From assembly GCA_945897515.1 (NCBI GenBank), contig CAMDFO010000020.1:1-64000 (forward strand): a stretch of 64,000 bases of DNA, in the 5' to 3' direction. The position numbers and the translations under genes are program-made. The notes below the pieces were generated by a model. The model was not told where the DNA came from, ran no database searches, and was given only the letters and a program-made list of their open reading frames with translations. Below are positions 55,404 to 62,843 of the stretch, in pieces (the stretch's first letter is position 1; every line of letters begins with the position of its first letter). This DNA is from Rhodoplanes serenus. GTDB lineage: Bacteria > Pseudomonadota > Alphaproteobacteria > Rhizobiales > Xanthobacteraceae.

Positions 55404-56405
55404 TCACACCGGCAATCCAGCCTTCTCCGCCAGAGTCTTGAGCGAAACCTCCGGGCGCGCGCCCAGGTGCTGGATCACCTCCGCCGCGGCGAGTACGCCG
55501 AGGCGGGCCGCGGTGCGATGGTCCCGTCCGCGAGCCAGCCCGAACAGGAAGCCCGCCGCGAACAGGTCGCCGGCGCCGGTGGCGTCGACCAGCTTCGAAA
55601 TCGGCGCCGCCGGAACCGACACCGAACCGTCCTTGCTCAGCACCACGCAACCCTTCTCGCTGCGGGTCACCACCGCGAGCTTGGCATCGCCGCGGAGCGC
55701 CGCCGCCGCGGTGTCGAAGTCAGTGGCCTCGTAGAGACTCTTCAACTCGGACTCGTTGGCGAACACGAGATCGACCGTGCCGGTGCGGATCAGATCGAGG
55801 AACTCGGCGCGGTAGCGACCGACGCAGAACGCATCCGACAATGTGAGCGCGACCTGACGCCCCGCGCCGTGCGCGATCGTGGCGGCCTTGCGGAACGCCT
55901 CCTTGGCGCGCGGCGGATCCCAGAGATAGCCTTCGAGATAGGTGATGGCGGCGCCGCCGACCGCATCCTCATCGACGTCCGCCGGATGCAGGTCCTGCGC
56001 GGCGCCGAGATAGGTGTTCATGGTGCGCTCGCCGTCCGGCGTGACCAGCACGTAGCAGCGCGCGGTCGACGGCCCGTCCGCCGCCGGCGCGGTGTCGAAC
56101 GCAACGCCGGCCGCGCGGATGTCGTGCGCGAACGCCTGGCCGAGCTGATCGTCCTTGACCTTGCCGACGAACGCCGCCCGCGCGCCGAAGCCGGCGACGC
56201 CGACGATGGTGTTGGCCGCCGAACCGCCGGAAATCTCGATCGCCGGGCCCATGGCGTCATAGATCGCCTGCGCCCGTGCCTCGTCGATCAGCGCCATGCC
56301 GCCCTTGTTCATGTTCTGGCGGGCCAGGAAATCATCCTCGGCGCGCGCGAGAACATCGACGATAGCGTTGCCGATGCCGAGAACGTCGTACTTCAGGTCA
56401 GGCAT
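55404..56405 (-). CDS. PfkB-family carbohydrate kinase, adenosine-kinase-like
   Basis: A 333-residue ribokinase-superfamily enzyme. YDVLGIGNAIVDVLARAED and GGSAANTIVGVAGFGARAAFVGKV are the sugar-binding half, and LVDATGAGDLFAAGFLFGLA is PfkB signature 2 with the catalytic Asp in the GAGD anion hole. The form matches proteins annotated as adenosine kinase in Rhizobiales, which phosphorylate adenosine or a related nucleoside. The ATG at 56405 fits the conserved start. Confidence 0.92.
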   Translation of the reverse strand: MPDLKYDVLGIGNAIVDVLARAEDDFLARQNMNKGGMALIDEARAQAIYDAMGPAIEISGGSAANTIVGVAGFGARAAFVGKVKDDQLGQAFAHDIRAAGVAFDTAPAADGPSTARCYVLVTPDGERTMNTYLGAAQDLHPADVDEDAVGGAAITYLEGYLWDPPRAKEAFRKAATIAHGAGRQVALTLSDAFCVGRYRAEFLDLIRTGTVDLVFANESELKSLYEATDFDTAAAALRGDAKLAVVTRSEKGCVVLSKDGSVSVPAAPISKLVDATGAGDLFAAGFLFGLARGRDHRTAARLGVLAAAEVIQHLGARPEVSLKTLAEKAGLPV

Positions 56406-56641
56406 GTGGAGATACTCGCTGGTGTGAATGCGCGCGCACTATAGCCACGAATGTCCGCGCGACAACCGAGGCACGCGCGATCCGTTTGCCTTCTCGTCCC
56501 ACTTCGATGGGCCGTGGTCCCCGCGATGTCTGCTCATCGTTCGCTCCGTTGTCATGCGCGCACGCGAAAACGCTCCGGGGTTTTGTTTGCGGCGCCCGGT
56601 CGCCGTCCTTGCCGTCCCACCCGGAAAGTCCGAGGGGGTGA

Positions 56642-56720
56642 AGCGCCGAGAGGCGCTGGTGCGGAACGCCGCACCCGTGGCCCGCCTTGCGGCCGGGCCT
56701 GTCCCTCCATCGGGAGGGAC
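56642..56720. repeat. Cluster of three perfect 4-nt-loop hairpins
   Basis: AGCGCC-GAGA-GGCGCT (56642-56657), GGTGCGG-AACG-CCGCACC (56658-56675) and GTCCCTCC-ATCG-GGAGGGAC (56701-56720) follow each other in the spacer before vapBC. A structured RNA could form from either strand. No Rfam class is recognised. Confidence 0.55.
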
Positions 56721-57065
56721 GCCAGTCCATGACGCGGACCGGCACGCCTTTCGGCGCTTCACCGCGGCATTTTTCAGTCCCGGGCCAAGCTTCTTGAACC
56801 CGGCATTTGCGCTGGGCCAATGCAGTCCAGCACCTGACAGAGCAACCTTAGTGTCGCCCGGTTGATGCCCGGAACCGCCCGAGTGCCCGGCTGACAACCG
56901 AACCCGCAGGGGCCGCATCCCATTCCGTCAATCGCGTCACCGGTTAACGCCCTCGGAGGAGCGGGATCGAAGGAATATAATCATGGGAATATAGTCGTTG
57001 TCAAGCGAAGCGTTCATTCACAGCAATTGCTTCGTTTCCACTTGGCTTGCCTGCCGGCACTAAAC

Positions 57066-57087
57066 GGCATATGTCTTAGGCATATGC
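57066..57087. promoter_or_regulatory. Likely vapB operator: two GGCATATG repeats
   Basis: GGCATATG (57066-57073) and GGCATATGC (57079-57087) lie 13 bp apart, and GCATATGC is itself palindromic. They stand 16 bp before the vapB ATG and overlap a possible -10 (TATGTC at 57070, with TTGCCT 17 bp upstream). VapB proteins with VapC bind such repeats to repress their own operon. Confidence 0.6.
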
Positions 57088-57102
57088 TATGAGGTGGCAC
57101 AT

Positions 57103-57339
57103 ATGAGCGATGCACGACACGTCAAACTTTTCCGCAATGGCCGCAACCAGGCGGTTCGCATCCCCGTCGAGTTCGAGTTGCCGGGCGACGAAGCGATCTT
57201 GCATCGCGACGGAGAGAAACTCGTGATCGAGCCGGTGCGCAAGCGCGGGTTGCTCGCCTTGCTCAAGACGATGAAGCCTCTGGACGAAGAATTTCCCGAG
57301 ATCCGCGATCCCGTGCCGGAGCCGGAGCGCGTGCTGTGA
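57103..57339 (+). CDS. vapB: Type II antitoxin VapB (AbrB/MazE-fold)
   Basis: A 78-residue antitoxin. HVKLFRNGRNQAVRIPVEFEL is the swapped-hairpin AbrB/MazE-type DNA-binding domain (FRNGRNQAVRIP is the VapB hallmark), and the C-terminal half (LLALLKTMKPLDEEFPEIRDP) would wrap around VapC. It neutralises VapC and represses the operon. The stop codon overlaps the GTG start of vapC (GTGA), so the two are translationally coupled. Confidence 0.92.
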   Translation: MSDARHVKLFRNGRNQAVRIPVEFELPGDEAILHRDGEKLVIEPVRKRGLLALLKTMKPLDEEFPEIRDPVPEPERVL

Positions 57340-57737
57340 CGCGCTATATGCTCGACACGAACATTATTTCCGATCTTCTCAAGAATCCCCAAGGCAAGGC
57401 GGCAAAGCGGATCGCGAAGGTCGGCGAAGATAACATCTGTACCAGCATCATCGTCGCGGCCGAGCTGCGCTATGGTTGCGCAAAAAGCGGCTCGAAGCGC
57501 CTGCTCAAGGCGGTCGAAGACCTGCTTGGTGAAATCCCTGTGTTGCCGTTCGATGTTCCGGCTGATGGCGAGTATGGCGGCATTCGCTCCGAGTTGGAGG
57601 CTGCCGGAAAGCCCATCGGCAGCAACGATCTATTGATCGCCGCACATGCCTATGCGACGGGCGCCACGATCGTCACGGCCAATATTGACGAGTTCAAACG
57701 CATCCGAGGTTTGAGCGTCGAAAACTGGCTTCTTTGA
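57336..57737 (+). CDS. vapC: Type II toxin VapC, PIN-domain RNase
   Basis: A 133-residue PIN-domain ribonuclease. MLDTNIISDLLK gives Asp7, AAELRYG Glu43, GSNDLLIAAHA Asp98 and TANIDEFKRI Asp118, the four acidic metal ligands, all intact, so it should be active. VapC toxins cut initiator tRNA or rRNA. It overlaps vapB by 4 bp and is followed after 28 bp by the HEPN-like gene on the same strand. Confidence 0.93.
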   Translation: MTRYMLDTNIISDLLKNPQGKAAKRIAKVGEDNICTSIIVAAELRYGCAKSGSKRLLKAVEDLLGEIPVLPFDVPADGEYGGIRSELEAAGKPIGSNDLLIAAHAYATGATIVTANIDEFKRIRGLSVENWLL

Positions 57738-57765
57738 TACGCTTGCTGCCGTCGGAGTTCAGGCG

Positions 57766-58485
57766 ATGGAAGAGAAGAAAAGAAGCAAGCGACGTCTAGG
57801 CGATCAACCTAAACCCGTCATCCAGCGTTGGTGGCGTTTCAGGGGAAGACAATGGGCGGTGCGGATAGCTCGCTTTATATCGCGGCGACGATTGCCCCTA
57901 ACCGAACGCGAGCAAAAGGCCGCGCTAGTATCCGCCTTCGAGACCATCAAATCCCAGGCAATCAAGCACGAGAACGGAAAATTCATCGGCCTCTCGACGT
58001 TGTTCAACATCGGCCTGTACTTGCTAATCGCACATCGCGATATCCAGGCCATAAAAATCGAAGCGCTGACGCATCCGGATGAATGGACGCGTAAATTGCA
58101 CGCGCGGATCATCCTACTAACGATTTACGAATGGGATGCCGACAAGGTCACCGGGCGACAGTTAAAGCATGCAATGGAATTGATGCTGATTCCAGAGGAC
58201 CTACAGCGCGAGGCCATTGAGTGCCTACGCGCGCTACGTCTCGTTCAAAGAAAGGCCAATAGGCAGTTCACGCATGTAAGAAACGCTGCTATTGCGCACC
58301 GCGATCCCAATGCATTAGTTCAATACCGCGCGATCCGCGATCTCAATGTGCGTGACGTCTTTGCAATCGGAACGGAGTTTTTCCAGGCCATTGACAGATT
58401 CGTGAATGTGCAAACGCGATTGTTACTGGCTGCCAATACCTTGCCGTCGTTTTTGAATCAGTGGTCAGCCACGTCAAAGACATAA
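57766..58485 (+). CDS. Unknown protein with a HEPN-like RxxxxxH motif
   Basis: A 239-residue basic, helical protein with no signal peptide; the hydrophobic run at 75-90 (LSTLFNIGLYLLIA) is short. Near the C-terminus VRNAAIAHRDPNAL contains R172-x5-H178, the pattern of HEPN-superfamily RNases (compare RxxxxAHxD in AbiU2-like proteins). The gene is clearly richer in A and T than its neighbours, lies 28 bp after vapC on the same strand, and its stop codon directly abuts the remnant of a higB gene, which suggests transfer into the locus. I do not recognise a named family; toxin or phage-defence function is an inference. Confidence 0.6.
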   Translation: MEEKKRSKRRLGDQPKPVIQRWWRFRGRQWAVRIARFISRRRLPLTEREQKAALVSAFETIKSQAIKHENGKFIGLSTLFNIGLYLLIAHRDIQAIKIEALTHPDEWTRKLHARIILLTIYEWDADKVTGRQLKHAMELMLIPEDLQREAIECLRALRLVQRKANRQFTHVRNAAIAHRDPNALVQYRAIRDLNVRDVFAIGTEFFQAIDRFVNVQTRLLLAANTLPSFLNQWSATSKT

Positions 58486-58506
58486 CCGAACACTAAACAC
58501 ACTGTC

Positions 58507-58581
58507 CTCCATCAATGGCGGATCGTTTTCAAATGAACCGATGACGGTCCAGAGGACGTTGAGATCGCCGACTACCACTAG
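58507..58581 (+). pseudogene. Decayed C-terminus of a HigB toxin gene
   Basis: In one frame the sequence reads LHQWRIVFK, a TGA stop at 58534, TDDGPEDVEIADYH and TAG (58579-58581). This is the typical end of HigB toxins (QWRI-F-W-TDDGPEDVEI-DYH), with the conserved Trp codon turned into a stop. The upstream part of higB is missing: the same frame enters the end of the HEPN-like gene. The intact higA antitoxin follows 85 bp later, where a HigBA operon would have it. Confidence 0.75.
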
Positions 58582-58589
58582 CCGACAAG

Positions 58590-58610
58590 AGCGCCGAAAG
58601 GTTCGGCGCT
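58590..58610. repeat. Hairpin AGCGCCGAA-AGG-TTCGGCGCT before higA
   Basis: Perfect 9-bp arms with a 3-nt loop, just after the higB remnant and 56 bp before the higA ATG. It lacks a T run. It could be an operator for HigA or a leftover terminator. Confidence 0.5.
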
Positions 58611-58666
58611 GATTGCCAGCCGCACGCATCGAGTGGTTCGATGCTCAAGAGGAAGGAGGGTCGCTC

Positions 58667-58969
58667 ATGGCAAGGAAACTCGCCCCGGTTCATCCCGGCG
58701 AAATCCTTCGTGAGGAATTCATGAAGCCGCTGAAGCTGACGCCCTATGCGATTGCGGCCAAGATCGGCGTGCCGCGCACCCGCATCGAGCGGGTGGCCAA
58801 CGAGGCGACACCGGTCACCGCCGACACCGCGCTACGGCTCGGCAAGTTCTTCGGGACCACGCCGGCGTTCTGGATGAACATCCAGGCGCAGTTCGATCTC
58901 GAAACGGCGGCCGACGAGATCGCGCCGCAGATCAAGAAAATCAAGGCTTACAAAGCCATGGCTGCCTGA
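58667..58969 (+). CDS. higA: HigA-family antitoxin (Xre/VapI type), orphan
   Basis: A 100-residue helix-turn-helix protein. LAPVHPGEILREEFMKPLKLTPYAIAAKIGVPRTRIERVANEATPVTADTALRL is the HigA/VapI signature, and FFGTTPAFWMNIQAQFDLETA its typical end. It would bind its operator and, in an intact system, HigB. The partner toxin survives only as a broken fragment upstream. GGAAGGAGGG precedes the ATG, so the antitoxin should still be made. Confidence 0.9.
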   Translation: MARKLAPVHPGEILREEFMKPLKLTPYAIAAKIGVPRTRIERVANEATPVTADTALRLGKFFGTTPAFWMNIQAQFDLETAADEIAPQIKKIKAYKAMAA

Positions 58970-58977
58970 TTGGCAAG

Positions 58978-59053
58978 CGTAGGGTGGGCTGAGCGAAGCC
59001 CACGTGGATCAAACAACGTGGGCTCGGCGCTTCGCGCCTTAGCCCACCCTACG
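58978..59053. repeat. Inverted repeat, 'CGTAGGGTGGGCT' type
   Basis: CGTAGGGTGGGCT (58978-58990) pairs perfectly with AGCCCACCCTACG (59041-59053); inside, GAAGCCCACGT faces ACGTGGGCTC and GGCGC faces GCGCC. It belongs to a widespread proteobacterial repeat class. It starts 9 bp after the higA stop codon and bounds the accessory region on its right side. Confidence 0.8.
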
Positions 59054-59191
59054 ATCCATCATTGCGGAGATACTTCCCAGAATTTCGCTTCGCTCCATCC
59101 GGGCTACGGGGCTCGGCCACACGGCCCGCGCTTGCATCACCTTCGGCATTGTGGAATGTGACCCCCGCCACGGGCTCTCAGGACCATCGCT

Positions 59192-60226
59192 ATGGCGTTC
59201 AAACCACTGGTTTTCTCCGGCGTGCAGCCGACCGGCAATCTGCATCTCGGCAATTATCTCGGCGCGATCGTCAAGTTCGTGGAGCTGCAGAACAGCCACG
59301 ACTGCATCTATTGCGTGGTCGACATGCACGCCATCACGGTGTGGCAGGAGCCCACGGAGCTGACGCGCAACATCCGCGAGGTCACGGCGGCGTTCCTGGC
59401 CTGCGGCATCGATCCGAAGAAGCACATCATCTTCAACCAGAGCCAGGTCGCCGAGCATGCCGAGCTGGCGTGGGTGTTCAACTGCGTGGCCCGCCTCGGC
59501 TGGCTCAACCGCATGACCCAGTTCAAGGAGAAGGCCGGCAAGGACCGCGAGAACGCCTCGGTCGGGCTGTACGCGTATCCGAACCTGATGGCGGCCGACA
59601 TTCTGGTTTATCGCGCCACCCACGTGCCGGTCGGCGAGGACCAGAAGCAGCACCTGGAGCTGTCCCGCGACATCGCACAGAAGTTCAACAACGACTACGC
59701 GAAGTCGATCCAGGAGCGCGGCTTCGGCGATGCGTTCTTCCCGCAGCCCGAGCCGCTGATCCAGGGACCGGCGACGCGCGTGATGTCGCTGCGCGACGGC
59801 ACCAAGAAGATGTCGAAGTCGGACGCTTCGGACTATTCGCGGATCAACCTGACCGACGACGCCGACGCGATCGCGCGGAAGGTCCGCAAGGCCAAGACCG
59901 ATCCGCATCCGCTGCCCGTCGACGAGAAGGAGCTCGCGGCGCGGCCGGAGGCCGACAACCTGGTCGGGATCTACGCGGCGCTCAACGGCTCGACCAAGGC
60001 CGACGTGCTCGGCGAATTCGGCGGCAGCCAGTTCTCGGCGTTCAAGAACGCGCTGGTCGATCTCTCGGTCGCCAAGCTCGGGCCGATCGGCGCGGAGATG
60101 AAGCGGCTGGTCCAGGACCCGGCCCACATCGACGCCGTGCTGGCGGACGGCTCCGCGCGGGCCAAGCTGCTGGCGGCTGAAACTATGAATGCTGTCAAGG
60201 ACATCGTCGGTTTCGTGCGGCGCTGA
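59192..60226 (+). CDS. trpS: Tryptophanyl-tRNA synthetase
   Basis: A 344-residue class I aminoacyl-tRNA synthetase that charges tRNA-Trp. [14 protein letters not shown] is the HIGH-type motif and [14 protein letters not shown] the KMSKS motif. Segments such as [10 protein letters not shown] and [14 protein letters not shown] are typical of bacterial TrpS. The length is normal. The short downstream spacer has a GCCGCA-AAA-TGCGGC hairpin. Confidence 0.97.
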   Translation: MAFKPLVFSGVQPTGNLHLGNYLGAIVKFVELQNSHDCIYCVVDMHAITVWQEPTELTRNIREVTAAFLACGIDPKKHIIFNQSQVAEHAELAWVFNCVARLGWLNRMTQFKEKAGKDRENASVGLYAYPNLMAADILVYRATHVPVGEDQKQHLELSRDIAQKFNNDYAKSIQERGFGDAFFPQPEPLIQGPATRVMSLRDGTKKMSKSDASDYSRINLTDDADAIARKVRKAKTDPHPLPVDEKELAARPEADNLVGIYAALNGSTKADVLGEFGGSQFSAFKNALVDLSVAKLGPIGAEMKRLVQDPAHIDAVLADGSARAKLLAAETMNAVKDIVGFVRR

Positions 60227-60239
60227 ACTGTAAAATGAT

Positions 60240-60254
60240 GCCGCAAAATGCGGC
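60240..60254 (+). terminator. Short hairpin after trpS
   Basis: GCCGCA (60240-60245) and TGCGGC (60249-60254) with an AAA loop follow the trpS stop codon by 13 bp. The stem is short and only TT follows, so termination is uncertain. Confidence 0.35.
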
Positions 60255-60343
60255 TTGGCGGCGGCTTGTACCGCGGCCGACCGCCATGGCACCATTGCGG
60301 CCTGCGTGCGGCGCCACCACGGGGCGCCACGCGGGGAGGCCGA

Positions 60344-60838
60344 TTGAGCACCAAGCGCCGCAGCTACGAAGCCGGGCACACGCCGAAATGGCTGGTGGTC
60401 ATCGACGACACCCCGGAATGCGACCGTGCACTCTATTTCGCGGCCCGGCGCGCGGCGCGCGTCGGCGCGGGCGTGGTGATGCTGCGGGTCATCGAGATCG
60501 CGGACCGCAACCAGCAGTGGCTCGGCGTCGCCGACATCATGAAGGCGGAGGCGCACGAGGAGGCCAACACGGCGCTCGAGCGCTATGCCGGCCGCGCCAA
60601 CGGCATGACCGGCATCACCCCGGAGCGGGTGGTGCGGGAGGGCAATACGGCGGACGAAATCCTCGGCCTGATCGAGGAGGACGAGGATATCGCGATCCTG
60701 GTGCTCGCCGCCGGAACCGCCAAGGAAGGTCCGGGGCCGCTGGTGACCAGCGTGGCCGGCACCGCGGGGGATTATCCGATTCCGGTCGCCATCGTACCGG
60801 GGCACCTGACCGACGAAGAACTCGACGCCATGACTTGA
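60344..60838 (+). CDS. Universal stress protein (UspA domain)
   Basis: A 164-residue UspA-fold protein. KWLVVIDDTPECDRALYFAARRAARVGAGVVMLRVIE begins the domain; the end (LVTSVAGTAGDYPIPVAIVPG) occupies the ATP-binding loop position, but the classical GxxGxxxxGS pattern is not fully kept. The role is stress resistance in a general sense. A TTG at 60344 preceded by GGGGAGG is taken as the start; the in-frame region before it is not conserved-looking. Confidence 0.85.
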   Translation: MSTKRRSYEAGHTPKWLVVIDDTPECDRALYFAARRAARVGAGVVMLRVIEIADRNQQWLGVADIMKAEAHEEANTALERYAGRANGMTGITPERVVREGNTADEILGLIEEDEDIAILVLAAGTAKEGPGPLVTSVAGTAGDYPIPVAIVPGHLTDEELDAMT

Positions 60839-60938
60839 TGGCTGCCCGGTTGATCTTCCGGGCAAAAGCGCCACTTATCTGCTATGCTGATTTGCGCCGC
60901 GCGGGCCTTGAACCCTGCGCCGGCCACGGAGATCGCCC

Positions 60939-61499
60939 ATGTTCATCCAGACCGAAGCCACGCCCAATCCGGCGACCCTGAAGTTCCTGCCCGGCCGGAC
61001 CGTGCTCGAAACCGGCACGCTCGACCTGCGCGAACCGGCCGACGCCGCGAAATCGCCGCTGGCCGAACGGCTGTTCGGCATTCCGGGCGTCAATGGCGTG
61101 TTCTTCGGCTCGGACTTTATCACCGTCAGCAAGGCCGACGGCGAGTGGCAGCAGCTCAAGCCGGCGATCCTCGGCGCCATCATGGAACATTTCATGTCGG
61201 AGGCGCCGCTGCTGCGCGCGGGCGAAACCGCCCAGATGTCCGACGACGAGGAATTCTTCGAGCCGGCCCACGCCGACACCGTCGCCACCATCAAGGACCT
61301 GATCGAGACCCGGGTGCGCCCGGCGGTCGCCAACGACGGCGGCGACATCACGTTCCGCGGCTTCAAGGACGGCGTCGTGTTTCTGCACATGAAGGGCGCC
61401 TGCTCGGGCTGCCCGTCCTCGACCGCGACGCTGCGCCACGGCATCCAGAACCTGCTGAAGCATTACGTGCCCGACGTGGTCGAAGTCCGGCCGATGTGA
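60939..61499 (+). CDS. NifU-like iron-sulfur scaffold protein (Nfu)
   Basis: A 186-residue Nfu-type protein. Residues 1-90 are the Nfu N-terminal domain (MFIQTEATPNPATLKFLPGR) and 105-186 the NifU C-terminal domain with the cluster-binding pair GACSGCPSSTATL (CxxC). It carries or delivers Fe-S clusters to target enzymes. It is followed by a palindromic repeat and then tsaB. Confidence 0.95.
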   Translation: MFIQTEATPNPATLKFLPGRTVLETGTLDLREPADAAKSPLAERLFGIPGVNGVFFGSDFITVSKADGEWQQLKPAILGAIMEHFMSEAPLLRAGETAQMSDDEEFFEPAHADTVATIKDLIETRVRPAVANDGGDITFRGFKDGVVFLHMKGACSGCPSSTATLRHGIQNLLKHYVPDVVEVRPM

Positions 61500-61522
61500 C
61501 GCCGCAAGTTCGTCTCTAGACA

Positions 61523-61606
61523 CGTCATGCCCGGCCTTGTGCCGGGCATCCACGTCTTGGAGCCATAACGAAGACGTGGATGGCCGGGACAAGCCCGGCC
61601 ATGACG
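61523..61606. repeat. Complete dispersed palindromic repeat
   Basis: CGTCATGCCCGGCCTTGTGCC-GGGCATCCACGTCTTGG on the left pairs with GAAGACGTGGATGGCC-GGGACAAGCCCGGCCATGACG on the right. It is the most symmetrical copy of the family found in the window and lies between nfu and tsaB, 24 bp after the nfu stop. Confidence 0.85.
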
Positions 61607-61649
61607 GTGCTAGAATCCTGTTGTCGCTCGTACTGTCATTTGAGCCGCC

Positions 61650-62333
61650 ATGCGTGTGCTTGCCATCGACACCGCGCTCGAAGCCTGTTCCGCGGCCGTG
61701 CTCGACACCGCGCACGGCCAGATCGTGGCGAAGGAGTCGCTCGCCATGGCGCGCGGCCACGCCGAAGCGCTGATGCCGCTGATCGCCCGCGTAATGGGGC
61801 AATCCGATACAGAATTCGCCGAGCTCGATCGCATCGCCGTCACCAACGGGCCCGGCAGCTTCACCGGCCTGCGGGTCGGCATTTCGGCGGCGCGCGGGAT
61901 CGCGCTGGCCGCCGGCAAGCCGGCATTCGGGCTGACCACGCTCGCCGCCTTTGCAGCGCCGCACATTGCCGCGGATGACACCATCCCGGTCGTGGTCGCC
62001 ATCGACGCGCGGCATGAGCACGTCTATTTGCAGATTTTCGGACCCGGGGGACGAACGCTGGTCGCGCCGCGCATCGCCAGCCTCCGCGACGCGGTGCGGG
62101 CCGCAGCGACCGGTCCGGCGCGGGTCGTCGGCACGGCCGCGCGCATGCTCGCCGCGGTTTGGCCGGCGAGCGAGCAGCCGCCGTTGCTGGTCGAGCAGCA
62201 CAACGCGCCCGACATCGTCTGGGTGGCGCGGCTCGGCGCGGCGGCGGGCGGAACGCCGCAGGCTCCGAAGCCGCTGTATCTGCGCGCGCCCGACGCGCAA
62301 CCGCAGGACGCTTCGAGGTTGCCGCGACGATGA
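61650..62333 (+). CDS. tsaB: tRNA t6A synthesis protein TsaB
   Basis: A 227-residue ASKHA-fold protein (YeaZ/TsaB) needed with TsaD and TsaE for threonylcarbamoyl-adenosine in tRNAs. MRVLAIDTALEACSAAVLD starts the fold, and TNGPGSFTGLRVGISAARGIALA is diagnostic. The stop codon overlaps the rimI start (ATGA), the usual tsaB-rimI arrangement. Confidence 0.95.
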   Translation: MRVLAIDTALEACSAAVLDTAHGQIVAKESLAMARGHAEALMPLIARVMGQSDTEFAELDRIAVTNGPGSFTGLRVGISAARGIALAAGKPAFGLTTLAAFAAPHIAADDTIPVVVAIDARHEHVYLQIFGPGGRTLVAPRIASLRDAVRAAATGPARVVGTAARMLAAVWPASEQPPLLVEQHNAPDIVWVARLGAAAGGTPQAPKPLYLRAPDAQPQDASRLPRR

Positions 62334-62812
62334 TCGGACTGCTGACCCGCCTGTTCGCGCGCGGCGAGCCCGCGCTGTCGGAGGCATCGGCGCGCGACGC
62401 GGCCGCCATCGCCAGGCTGCACGCGGCCTCGTTCCAGCGCGGCTGGAGCGACGGCGAATTCGAGCGGCTGCTACTGGAACAGAACGTGGTGGCCCATCGC
62501 ATCACCATCGGCCGCACCCTGGCCGGCTTCATTCTGTCGCGGCTGGCGGCGGGCGAAGCGGAAATCCTGTCGGTCGCGGTGACTCGCGCCAGGCGCGGCC
62601 GGGGCCTGGCGGGCACACTGCTCATGCGCCATCTCGGCCGGCTCGCGGGGCTGGGCGTGGAGGCCGTGTTTCTCGAGGTCGACGAGGACAACATGCCGGC
62701 GCGGCGGCTTTATCTGAGAGCCGGATTTCGCGAGGTTGGGCGGCGGCCCGGCTATTACCAGCAGGACGGCAGCAATGCGACCGCGCTGGTGCTGCGCCGC
62801 GATCTGGCATGA
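62330..62812 (+). CDS. rimI: Ribosomal protein S18-alanine N-acetyltransferase RimI
   Basis: A 160-residue GNAT acetyltransferase. LHAASFQRGWSDGEFERLL begins the domain and VAVTRARRGRGLAGTLLMRHL is the acetyl-CoA motif (RRGRGLA); FLEVDEDNMPARRLYLRAGFREVGRRPGYY matches RimI. It acetylates the N-terminus of S18. It overlaps tsaB by 4 bp and precedes the fur-family gene by 31 bp. Confidence 0.93.
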   Translation: MIGLLTRLFARGEPALSEASARDAAAIARLHAASFQRGWSDGEFERLLLEQNVVAHRITIGRTLAGFILSRLAAGEAEILSVAVTRARRGRGLAGTLLMRHLGRLAGLGVEAVFLEVDEDNMPARRLYLRAGFREVGRRPGYYQQDGSNATALVLRRDLA

Positions 62813-62843
62813 TGCGTGGTTGGCCGGGACGATGGAGAAAGTT

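Larger units (their letters stand above)
56406..57102. other. Gene-free, GC-rich, hairpin-rich spacer before vapBC
   Basis: No convincing gene lies in this 697-bp region; its open frames on both strands are low-complexity and mutually overlapping. Between 56642 and 56720 three perfect hairpins stand in a row. The block looks like a dispersed element or an unrecognised RNA as much as a spacer. Sequence composition changes to AT-richer from about 56970 up to vapB. Confidence 0.45.

Noticed and set aside
56398-56918. 140- and 159-codon minus-strand frames in the spacer before vapBC
   Set aside because: Three frames on both strands are open over the same GC-rich hairpin block, and none has a domain pattern; treated as non-coding or repeat DNA.
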